From Mansonella perstans (lineage: Eukaryota > Nematoda > Chromadorea > Rhabditida > Onchocercidae): a stretch of DNA of 64,000 bases. Of the stretch, positions 12,691 to 22,671 are shown in pieces. Both the position numbers and the translations under genes were made by a program. The first letter of the stretch is position 1, and each line of letters begins with the position of its first letter. Under the pieces are notes generated by a model that saw nothing but the letters and a program-made list of their open reading frames with translations, was not told where the DNA came from and did not search any database. The DNA lies in NCBI GenBank assembly GCA_037074765.1, contig JBAMDO010000034.1, positions 248,001 through 312,000 on the forward strand, read 5' to 3'.

Positions 12691-13689
12691 AATTTGCAAA
12701 GAAGTCTTTATTATTTCGATGATTTTACTGTACAAAAATGCTTCAAGAGCAACAGAAAGTTACAGAATTGATTCATAACAGATTGCTGAAAACAAGAATC
12801 CATTTTTCTATAGTTTCCAAAATAGAATTCATTTTGGAACATATCGCGATAGCTATTGATTGACAAATTAGCAGTTTAATGAAATAGCATATGTTTTTTA
12901 AATTTGTATTTCAGAGCTGGAAAAGACGAAAGTTTAAATTTCAATACAAGCACCTTCAAAAATGGCAAAATTGTTCGTATATCTTACATTGGTCATTTAT
13001 TGTGGTCAACATGATATGTAAAAGAGGAAAGAAGAGAAAATAAAAGAGGATGGGTAGTATCCATACAAGAATAAAAATGAAAAAGCAAATGGTATTTGTA
13101 ATATGGAGAGAAACATCAATATTAATTGTGGAATATTGTCATTGATATATGTTTTTTCTACTACAGCTATTGTGGCTATCAATCTGTCCATTGTTGGCAT
13201 CAACGATTGATCAACAGGATGCTACTAAACAATGAATTCACGTGATATCAGTCCGGTGATAACTTTTCGGGTTTAATTGTTAACCGGTTATTGATATTAC
13301 AGCGAAAAGGTGCATTAGCCTATTATTTTTTGGGAGTCGTTTTTTTCGAAAAACGACTTTTAAAAGTGCGCTAAATTCCGCTATATCTCGATAGTCGCAA
13401 TACAATTACTTCATTTATTTGTAATCATTCACTGTTAGTGCGAACCGGAAGTAGAATTTGAATTAGATTGAAATTTCAAAAAAACCTTATGCATGAATAT
13501 TTTGTTATGCAAGTGGTTAATTGGAATTAGAATATATATTTTTTTAATTAGAATTGGAATTTTAAGATGAAGTAGATTTAATACTATTTATGCTATATCC
13601 AGTTTTATATTTTATGTAAGACTGCTATAATCATTTTTTCGGATTTATAGCATAAATGATATTAAATTGAAAATATAAAAATGATATGC
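12691..13689 (-). repeat. Single satellite unit inserted between two 92-bp direct repeats
   Basis: About 1.0 kb. It holds the segment GAAGTCTTTATTATTTCGAT, an internal stretch shared with 4190-4480, the 65-codon ORF (13006-13203), the TTCG stem-loop (about 13337-13358) and the A+T-rich tail. Flanks 12599-12690 and 13690-13780 are direct repeats, so the unit looks inserted into, and duplicating, exon-like DNA. Confidence 0.75.
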
Positions 13690-13780
13690 TTCATTCCATC
13701 AGGTCAACTGCAACAGAGCTACCATTTATTTGGCGCTGTAAACAAGCAACCAAAAATGTTTGCTTCAGACCAAACCAAAA
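13690..13780. repeat. 92-bp direct repeat, right copy
   Basis: Right partner of 12599-12690. On the minus strand its frame is continuous with upstream coding-like sequence (13824 side) but meets TGA at the junction with the satellite unit because one T (+ strand) is missing. Confidence 0.85.
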
Positions 13781-14069
13781 TACGCTGGCTCGTGAGAATG
13801 GCAGGACAGTATCATTAGCGATATCTCATTGTGTTTGTAACATATGCAAAAAAGCCTTAGTGGTCAGTTTATTATGGCAATGATAATTCCATGAGTTACT
13901 AAACTCAGATACACTATGAATTCACAGACCTGGAAAATTTGAACTTCAGCAATTACGACAAGTCATTATTTCGACATACTTTTTTTGTGCAGAAACTGTT
14001 AGGTCGAGAAAAATGTGCACATTTTTCTACTCTTGATCAGAAATTTGTAGACTTTACAATTTAATCAGA

Positions 14070-15373
14070 TCTAATCCAAACTGATTGATCTTTCTTCCAT
14101 AGCATGTCATTTTTAAATTTACAATTTAATTATTTATTTTATAAACTCGAAAAAATGCCTATGACAGTCTTACATAAAATATAAAACTGGTTATAGTATA
14201 AATAATATTAAATTTATTTCGCCTTAGGATTCTACTCTAATTAAATAAATGTATATTCTAATTCCAATTAATTATTTTTATGACAAAATATTCATGCATA
14301 AGGTTTTTTTTGAAATTTCAATCTAATTCAAATTCTACTTCCGGTTGCACTAACAGTGATTGATTACAAATAAATGAAGCAATTGTATTGCGACTATCGA
14401 GATATAGCGGAATTTAGCGCACTTTTAAAAGTCGTTTCTCGAAAAAAACGACTCCCAAAAAATAATGGGCTAACGCACCTGTAAGTACACGTAAACTAAA
14501 CCGGAAAAGATATGACCGGATTGATATCACATGGTTTTATTGTTTAGTAGCATCCTGTTGATCAATCGTTGATGCCAACAATGGACAGATTGATAGCCAC
14601 AATAGCTGTAGTAGAAAAAACATATATCAATGACAACATTCCACAATTAATATTGATGTTTCTCTCCATATTACAAATACCATTTGCTTTTTCATTTTTA
14701 TTCTTGTATAGATACTACCCATCCTCTTTTATTTTCTCTTCTTTCCTCTTTTACATATCATGTTGACCACAATAAATGACCAATGTAAGATATACGAACA
14801 ATTTTGTCATTTTTGAAGGTGCTTGTATTGAAATTTAAACTTTCGTCTTTTCCAGCTCTGAAATACAAATTTAAAATGGGGAAACTACGGAGAATGGGTC
14901 GTTGTGTTGGGTCAGTTACAGAATCATTTCTGTAACTTTCTGTTACTCTTGAAGCGTTTTTGTAGAGCAAAATCATCGAAATAATAAATATTTCTTTACA
15001 AATTTTGCGCTACTAAGTCTTTTATATCAAAATGTGAAAATGAAGTCAAAATTTTTACATTTGCTTGAAGAGTTTGGGCATTCAAAGAGAATGATCTTTT
15101 CTTTCATAGCATATCACTTTTAAATTTGCAATTCAATATTACTTATTTTACAAACTCGAAATAATGCTTATGACAGTCTTACATAAAATGTAAAACTGGT
15201 TATAGTATAAATAATATTAAATTTATTTCGCCTTAGAATTCCAATTCTAATTAAATAAACATATATTCAAACTTCAATCAATTACTTGCATGGTAAAATA
15301 TTCATGCACAAAATATTCATGCCAAAATATTCACTTTTTTAGAATTTCAAACTGATTCAAATTCCACTTTCGG
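14070..15373 (+). repeat. Satellite-like units, one complete and one partial plus-oriented copy
   Basis: Complete copy with ORF at 14569-14766 and stem-loop near 14433-14454, followed by a second partial copy (about 15060-15370) that starts from the CAAAGAGAATGATCTTTTCT segment and lacks the ORF. The partial copy contains an extra direct repeat of the AAAATATTCATGC motif near 15295-15335. Confidence 0.75.
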
Positions 15374-16208
15374 TTCGCACCAATAGTGATTGAAAAGTGG
15401 AAGTAATAATTTTTAACCTCACTATCATCCAAATTGATTTGATTAAATTTCAAAAAACTAAAATCATCCCACATAGTGCCACCTACTCAACGTGAGTTAT
15501 CACCACAATAATAGATTACAATATCAATTAGAGTTTTGCTGGAATTAATTGATTATTCTTTTGTTTTGCTAGTTTTTATTTTATGATAAAATCATCGACA
15601 TTACTTTGACATGATAAGTTCAGTTCGAATAATTTTTTGTTTCACTTTAAATCATTTCATAACCTACCTGATTTAATGTTTCCATCGCTTAACTCTAATT
15701 TTGCCATGTGGAGTGATAATGTTGTCCATCGTATTTTGATATTATCCAGCTTCCGTCAATCCTAACACAAAGATATGAGAAACATATTCATGACGAATCT
15801 TACAACAAATCAAAGATATTAACACCACAATAATGACCCTCCTTTGTTTTTAGATGGTGCTATTCAAGGAATGTGTCACCATAATTAAAAAAATATCAAA
15901 ACTTTAGGAAGTACCGAAAAATTGCTGGATGTGATCATCTAAATATTGTTTTGACTAACGAATCTTAGACCCAAGCATCTTTGAGATTTCACTAATTTGA
16001 ACGCAAATATCTTATGGCCAGATAAAAGGGTCAAGCGAAATCTAGAAAAATCCAGAAAAGATTGTAAATATGCTTTACACGATACGAAGATATCCACGTT
16101 CATCAATTCAGTGCATATATAATTTTATGGTTTTGTGTATTTTTTGTGATATATTGAAAAATATTTGTAGTTTGATTATTTTGTTAGATGAAGTTCATAT
16201 TCTGTGAA
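15374..16208. repeat. Right arm of a 0.8-kb inverted repeat
   Basis: Reverse complement of 1269-2062. See the left arm. It contains a short insertion (near CTACTCAACGTGAGTTATCAC) absent from the left arm. Confidence 0.85.
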
Positions 16209-16319
16209 TTAATTTCAGATATTTGAAAGTTAAGCACTTTAAAAAATAATGATTTTTTCAAGTTAAATATTTCCTTTCCTAAGAAATAACTATATTGTCA
16301 AAGCTTTGCTTTTTTTTAT

Positions 16320-17860
16320 TATCATATGCTATGAAAGAAAAGATCATTCTCTTTGGATGCCCAAACTCTTCAAGCAAATTGTGGCCAACATGATACGGAA
16401 AAGAGAAAAGAAGAGAAAATAAAAGAGGATGGGTAGTATCCATGCAAGAATAAAAATGAAAAAGCAAATGGTATTTGTAATATGGAGAGAAACATCAATA
16501 TTAATTGTGGAATGTTGTCATTGATATATGTTTTTTCTACTACAGCTATTGTGGCTATCAATCTGTCCACTGTTGGCATCAACGATTGATCAACAGGATG
16601 CTACTAAACAATAAATTCATGTGATATCAGTCCGGTGATGACTTTTCGGGTTTAATTGTTAACCGGTTATTGGTATTACAAGAAGTAGGTGCATTAGCCT
16701 ATTATTTTTTGGGGGTCGTTTTTTTCGAAAAACGACGTATGAAAGTGCGTTAAATTCCGCTATATCTCGATAGTCGCAATACAGTTGCTTCATTTATTTG
16801 TAATCAATCACTGTTAGTGCAACCGGAAGTAGAATTTGAATTAGATTGAAATTTCAAAAAAACCTTATGCATGAATATTTTGTCATAAAAGTAATTAATT
16901 GGAATTAGAATATACATTTATTTAATTAGAGTTAGAATCCTAAGGCGAAATAAATTTAATATTATTTATACTAGTTTTATATTTTATGTAAGACTATCAT
17001 AAGCATTATTTCGAGTTTGTAAAACAAGTAATATTGAATTGCAAATTTAAAAATCATATGCTATGAAAGAAAAGATCATTCTCTTTGGATGCCCAAACTC
17101 TTCAAGCAAATTGTGGCCAACATGATACGGAAAAGAGAAAAGAAGAGAAAATAAAAGAGGATGGGTAGTATCCATGCAAGAATAAAAATGAAAAAGCAAA
17201 TGGTATTTGTAATATGGAGAGAAACATCAATATTAATTGTGGAATGTTGTCATTGATATATGTTTTTTCTACTACAGCTATTGTGGCTATCAATCTGTCC
17301 ATTGTTGGCATCAACGATTGATCAACAGGATGCTACTAAACAATAAACTCATGTGATATCAATCCGGTGTAAATTTTCGGGTCTAATTGTTAACCGGTTA
17401 TGGGTGTTATTATTGGATTATGATGCGCATTAGCCTATTATTTTTTGGGAGTCGTTTTTTTCGAAAAACGTTCCGCCATATCTCGATAGTCGCAATACAA
17501 TTGCTTCATTTATTTGTAATCATTCACTGTTGGTGCGAACCGGAAGTGGAATTTGAATTAGATTGAAATTCCAAAAAAACCTTATGCATGAATATTTTGT
17601 CATAAAAGTAATTAATTGGAATTAGAATATACATTTATTTAATTAGAGTTAGAATCCTAAGGCGAAATAAATTTAATATTATTTATACTACAACCAGTTT
17701 TATATTTTATGTAAGACTGTCATAGGCATTTTTTCGAGTTTATAAAATAAATAATCTTAAATTGTAAATTTAAAAATGATATGCTATGGAAGAAAGATCA
17801 ATCAGTTTGGATTAGACTGATTAAATTGTAAAGTCTACAAATTTCAAAAAAAAAAGAAAA
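16320..17860 (-). repeat. Satellite-like units, two tandem minus-oriented copies
   Basis: Period 732 bp between ORFs (16370-16582 and 17102-17314). In the second copy the segment after the stem-loop (about 17470) has lost the usual ACTTTTAAAAGTGCGCTAA stretch. The array ends near 17860, where sequence composition changes. Confidence 0.85.
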
Positions 17861-17879
17861 GAATTAAAAAGAATTAAAA

Positions 17880-18095
17880 GCCTTGCAGAGTTGCTGACAT
17901 CTTTGCACACGGATATCTAACCTAGATGACGTTTGGACCATGAGGGCAGTTGTAGTCGAGCCTAGGATGACCATAAGTTTACCTCCGGGGTTCTTGCAAG
18001 CAAAGTAATGATTACATTAAAGAACAGCAGAGGGTTTACTCTTCGCGTACCACCCCTAGTGTTCCTTTCCTTCATTTATTCCAGGACATTTCATA
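17880..18095. other. GC-richer island of unknown origin
   Basis: Between the satellite block and AT-rich DNA there are about 200 bp with clearly higher G+C. On the plus strand about 17902-18010 is open for 36 codons (HLCTRISNLDDVWTMRAVVV, then EPRMTISLPPGFLQAK) to TAA. A possible stem pairs GGTTCTT (about 17990) with AAGAAC (about 18021). It could be a fragment of a mobile element or of a structured RNA gene; I cannot identify it. Confidence 0.25.
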
Positions 18096-18687
18096 TACAA
18101 AAGACACATAGAATTAGAAAAAAAAATTTTTTAAATTAAATTGAATTGCTAAAGTTAGTGTAATTTCATTGCATCCTAATTACTCTGAAAGATTGCTTAA
18201 GATGTCGAGCTGTTATTTTAACACTGAGACAAAAAAAACTCGGATTATTAGAATTTCAGAAGAAAAAGAATTGATGAATAATTTCATAGCTACAAGGTGA
18301 AGAATGATTTCATGAGATTCCCATTTTGTTTTTATTTCCAATTAAATATCACTCTAAAATAATTAGTCGATCACTTCAGATAACTCTCGATAATTTTTGA
18401 CCATAAAATTTAACAACTGGAATGATCATCTAATTGTTCAAAATCAAAAAAACTGTAACTAAAGACATATAAAGCAAAAATCAAAAGACATGAATTAAAG
18501 TTGAAAAATAGAATAATAACAATTTGCGCTCATAGCCATACTGCCATATTGCCAAAAGTTAGAAAAAAAATTTAATTTTAATAAATAAAACGGTGTAAGT
18601 AAGCGATGCACTTTTCACACAGTTTTAGCAGATTATTTTTTTAATACTGCAAAAAAAAGAAATTCGTTAGCATTTAGCGATGGTAGA

Positions 18688-18863
18688 ACAAGAAAAATGA
18701 CCCTGAACAATTTTATCAATTGCTTCGCTGGACAAGAAAAATGACCCTGAACAATTTTATCAATTGCTTCGCTGGACAAGAAAAATGACCCTGAACAATT
18801 TTATCAATTGCTTCGCTGAACAAGAAAAATGACCCTGAACAATTTTATCGATTACTTTGCTGA
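18688..18863. repeat. 44-bp tandem repeat, four copies
   Basis: Four head-to-tail 44-bp units beginning ACAAGAAAAATGACCCTGAA. The first three are identical apart from the last base; the fourth has several substitutions (TCGATTACTTTGCTG). It lies in otherwise gene-free AT-rich sequence. Confidence 0.95.
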
Positions 18864-19074
18864 TCATTTCTCAAAACATATTGATTAATGATCAAATAAT
18901 CAATTAACAGTAAGTATTATCAATGCGTGTTCATTGTTTTCTTACTGCATTCGTTTTTTCAATTGTGAAAAAGAATTTTTCCGACATACTTTATTGACTT
19001 TAATTTTTAATTGTTTAAATACCGTTTTCTTTTGAATCTTTTAACAATTACTGATTTTCTCAAAACTTCCGCAT

Positions 19075-19676
19075 TAAATCAATTATTCACTTAAATCAAT
19101 TTAATTAAATCGATTAAATCATTAATCAATTAAATTATCGATCAATTAAATCAATATTGAATCATTAAGTCAATTAAAGCAACATCAAATCATTAAGTCG
19201 ATTAAAAAACCAATTTATAAAGTAAAGAATACCAATTGAATCAGCATAGGATAAATTAAATCAATAATTAATTATATTATTAATCAATTAAATCAACATT
19301 GAATTATTAAGACGATTAAAAAATCAACTTATAAAATAAAGTCTACTAATTAATTAAATCAATTATAATAAAGTCAATCAAATTAATAGTTAATTAAATC
19401 ATTAAAGCATTAAATCAATAATTAATTGTATTATTAATCAATTAAATCAACATTGAATTATTAAGACGATTAAAAGATCAACTTATAAAATAAAGTCTAC
19501 TAATTAATTAAATCAATTATAATAAAATCAGTCAAATTAATAGCTAATTAAATCATTAAAGCACTAAATCAATTAAATCAATAATTAATTATATCATTAA
19601 CCAATTAAACCAATAAAATCAATAATCAATAAAATCAATATTGAATCCTTAAATCAATTTAATTGTGTGCTTTATA
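19075..19676. repeat. AT-rich array of ATTAAATCA-type short repeats with a ~157-bp higher-order unit
   Basis: Long run of variants of AATCAATTAAATCATTAA. A longer unit including ACATTGAATTATTAAGACGA and AATAAAGTCTACTAATTAAT is seen twice, about 157 bp apart (near 19264 and 19421). The same repeat resumes at 20123-20235 after the island at 19677-20122. Confidence 0.85.
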
Positions 19677-19930
19677 TTTGATTAAAGAACGTTGAATATA
19701 TGAATGTATTTTTCTTTGTCAACAACATTAGTAATCCATAGATAATTGAATGCACTATGATCATATGAGAATGCTAAAAACAAATTTGTCGGTTTAAAAT
19801 GGGGCAATTGTGATAGTCGTGTTAAATCTGGAAGTAACCGGTAGCGGCTATGCCCGGTCATCTTTCTAGATGCTTGGGTTGCGGCTATGGGTACGCCTTT
19901 CTCCGAAAGGAGGTGGTGGAATGTCCGAGC

Positions 19931-20036
19931 CTTCCAACTGCTTGGCAAACAGCTGGGAGGTAGGACCCGAAGTGGAACTTCGACCATTTTATGGGGTTGA
20001 AGTTAATTTTTGGAACGTCCCTCAAATTTGTGGGAC
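19931..20036 (+). ncRNA. Spliced-leader-RNA-like structure lacking the canonical SL1 leader
   Basis: Elements in order. Stem I pairs 19931-19940 with 19950-19959 (CTTCCAACTG / CAGCTGGGAG, one mismatch) and ends at a donor-like GAG|GT at 19957-19961. Stem II is CGAAG-TGGAA-CTTCG (19968-19982). An Sm-type site AATTTTTGG lies at 20005-20013 and is followed by GAACGTC. Stem III is GTCCC/GGGAC (20017-20036). Nematode SL RNAs have a leader, donor GT, stem, Sm site and 3' stem, and C. elegans SL1 RNA also has TTTTGGAACGTC here. The conserved SL1 leader is absent, so this is either a decayed copy or an RNA with another 5' end. A 5S rRNA fragment follows 52 nt downstream, consistent with origin from a 5S/SL repeat. 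Two further small hairpins lie upstream (about 19837-19874). Confidence 0.4.
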
Positions 20037-20088
20037 AACAGATCAACGCAATGATGAAAATTTAATGCAAGCATTACTGATTTGCCCT

Positions 20089-20122
20089 GTCTACGACCAT
20101 ACCACGTTGGAAGCACGACGTC
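20089..20122 (+). pseudogene. 5S rRNA 5' fragment (first 34 nt)
   Basis: GTCTACGACCATACCACGTT and the following GGAAGCACGACGTC match the start of nematode 5S rRNA. The match stops after 34 nt, at the resumption of the ATTAAATCA array, so the internal promoter boxes and about 85 nt are missing. Not expected to make 5S rRNA. Confidence 0.8.
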
Positions 20123-20235
20123 AAATCATTAAGTCGATTAAAAAACCAATTTATAAAATAAAGTCTAGAAATTAAATCAGCATTGAACCAATTAAATCAT
20201 TAAACAATTAAATGAACATTGAACCATTAATAAAT
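20123..20235. repeat. Continuation of the ATTAAATCA array
   Basis: CATTAAGTCGATTAAAAAAC and AATAAAGTCTAGAAATTAAAT match the array at 19075-19676, showing that 19677-20122 interrupts it. Confidence 0.75.
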
Positions 20236-22671
20236 AATATTTTTTAATATGACCAAACAAAATTGTTTTAAGTTAATGGAAACAAAATTGATTAGAGAAA
20301 AAAAAAACACTCTTAACTATTAACTTCATCAACAATACTTCCATTATTTTCCATAAAAGCTGGAATACTGATTGTTTTATGACTTTGTTGCATCAATTTT
20401 GTTTCCATTAATTTGAAAATAATATTATACTAATATTAATAATAATACTATACCATCCTTTTATAGTTCATTCAGTAATTTAAATTAAATTATTGTGTTA
20501 AGTATTGAATAACAGAGGAAAACTGCCCAGCATTTAACTTTTTGCATATTTTCAATTGATTGATAGAAAAAAATAATGACAAATGGCGAATAATATTAGG
20601 TGACAATATTGATTAGCATTTAAAAATTGTACTGCGATTCAATAGTAAGCTAAAGTAACTTATAAATTTGGAAAAATAAATTTTATTTTCAAAATTTCTC
20701 ATTTTAAATCATCCAGTATTGTTATCGCAGTTAACATAATGTGTAACATAAATAGAAACACCGCGGAGAATTTGATCATTCTGCGTTTATCAGCAATTAG
20801 TTTTATTGAGTGAAATTGCCTTACTAAGTAATGGTATTGAAAGATTTCATGATTTTCGGTTTTACTTATTTGAATAGCCTCTGAAGCCTTACATATAAAT
20901 GTTAGAAGTAATGGCTACCAGGGATAATTTTTCACAATGCTAATTGTTTCAAAAATTTAAAATAAATCGTGCTTGTTGACATTTACGTTCTCTCAAAATA
21001 TTTTGTGAAAATCTATTGAAAATTGAAAACAATCCTATTGTAATTAATCAAAACCTCCCACAGAAATGTTTCATTCTTTGATTTTTTTTCTAATTTTCGC
21101 TTCTAATTCTTAATGGATTCCTCCGATTTATGCTGTTCTTCTCTACAGAATTCATTTTTATAGAAGCGTCTTTGAAGCTCTCAAGTTGTAGGCTTGAAAC
21201 TAGATAGTATCAGGAATATCTGTAATGTCTTGGAAGCTTTTTTAAGAAGTGCCTGAATTAACATCCTTCTTACACTGCCGAGAATATTTAGTCAAAAGAT
21301 TCTAAACGTGAAATCTTGATATTACTTCCCATGTGTTATTTCCTGGGCGCAAATGTTTCGCATGTTTTCTATTAGATATTTACGGACTACGTGTAAAACT
21401 AGAAAGAACTTGCGGTTATGTTAACTTTTGGAAATGTGGCCTTTAAATTCCAAAGATTTTTGTTCACAATCATTTTTTGGCTTATCAAATTGAGAAAAAA
21501 GTTTGATGAGTGATTGTAATGATTGTAAACTGTAAATGACTACGATATTCAAGTACACTTACTGTCCTATTCAATTTATTTCCATCTCTTTTTAATCGAC
21601 TTTGCTCAAAAAAAACTAAGCAGAAGTAATCAATCATACTTTTCATTCTTTTAAACGGCAAAATTTTGCAACTGTTGCTACTAAGATCTGAACTGAGAAT
21701 AAATTCTGTGAAAAATCGTTGTGAAGTATGCTTGATGTGTACACAATGTTAGTTACGTCACAATTGTTGTATTGGAGATATTCGCATTGATCTTTTTTCA
21801 CTGTGTTAATAAGATCAGATAAGATATTGGATATAAATGAGATATTCTAAAATACTTTTCGACTTTTATCATATTCAGTCAATCTACTTATCAAGATTCA
21901 GAATTATCAGATAAACTATGAGATTTTATTTCTTCCGAAACTTAGTTTATGATATCACCATTGGATTTACAGATCTAAATATTAAAATGAATGCAAAACT
22001 TAAAATCCAAAATAAAGTTTTTCCTGAAAGCCTTTTTTTGATACATTTTTTCTTGTACTAAGTAAATTGTTTTCTGCTTTAAAGTCTCAGATATCATTAA
22101 GTTGATTGCTACCGAGCGATAATCTTTACTACTTCTTATGAGATTTTCATAAGCTGGAGAATACGAGGTTGCATCATCAAGATGATTTTATCTGAAGAAA
22201 AAGCGAATAATGAATGCGAAATATTGAATGAGTAATATTTTTTTCTTCACAAAAGAATGAGCAACCTCAATCAACCGGAGGTTAAGCAAGCAATAAATTA
22301 TGAGAAAAAGCGATAGCTGATTACTGAAATCCGAGGTTTTCATCAGTAATACAGAGCGCTATAGCAATCTAAATGAATTGATATTAATAAAAGAACAATG
22401 ATGATTTGCTGGTAGAGAATGATCGATCCATTCATTCCTTTTCGCGGTTGTATATTCTGAGCCTATAATGATGTTTCCCCTTACAGTAATGCAAAAAGAA
22501 CGAACTTTCCATTTTCAATTAGCCGACCAATAAAATTCCGTATACTTAACATTATGAAGATATTACTCGAAATATTAATTAAATAACGGGAACTTGTTTA
22601 TGGTAGTAATACTGTCGATATCTTGCAATTGACTACTTAATAGTTCTAGGTAACATTTTTTTCAAGTATCA
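20236..22671. other. No gene recognised
   Basis: AT-rich sequence downstream (3') of the four-span membrane protein gene. I see no convincing exon, RNA gene or repeat family. Scattered poly-T and AATAAA-like words are uninformative at this composition. Confidence 0.5.

Larger units (their letters stand above)
8737..13824 (-). pseudogene. Exon-like fragments of an unrecognised minus-strand gene, copy B (fuller set)
   Basis: Pieces in minus order. 13824-13690 reads NDTVLPFSRASVFWFGLKQ then FLVACLQRQINGSSVAVDLM. It is cut by a satellite unit (12691-13689) and resumes after a 92-bp repeated stretch as MNVSFSASQYLLNFAMLL, NDTNGLWIICTAFY, ending at a GT near 12507. 11951-11865, TTTCAG to a G|GTAATT donor, reads EVKELQRTGEMSLSVMWGN then TDEESPLIL. 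11642-11545, 11289-11202, 11145-11053 (GYKLIVDVMSEGIPVLIHSA) and 11088-10884 follow, then 8803-8737. The frames at 11145-11053 and 11088-10884 overlap and would join if one A were missing from the A6 run near 11070. Sequons are frequent. No family recognised. Broken by insertion and frameshifts, so treated as a pseudogene or gene-fragment cluster. Confidence 0.4.

Noticed and set aside
970..17314. The repeated 60-77 codon hydrophobic ORF as a real membrane-protein gene family
   Set aside because: The copies I compared differ by amino-acid-changing substitutions, starts include TTG, copies lie in both orientations inside a satellite unit, and there is no promoter or splice context.
1..17860. 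LTR retrotransposon or integrated virus as the source of the repeat block
   Set aside because: No reverse transcriptase, integrase or capsid-like reading and no primer-binding site seen; repeats are tandem and mixed in orientation rather than paired terminal repeats.
18676..18870. CRISPR array
   Set aside because: The 44-bp units are directly head to tail with no spacers, in a eukaryotic genome.
19075..19676. Centromeric or telomeric repeat
   Set aside because: No TTAGGC telomere motif, and the array is short and irregular.
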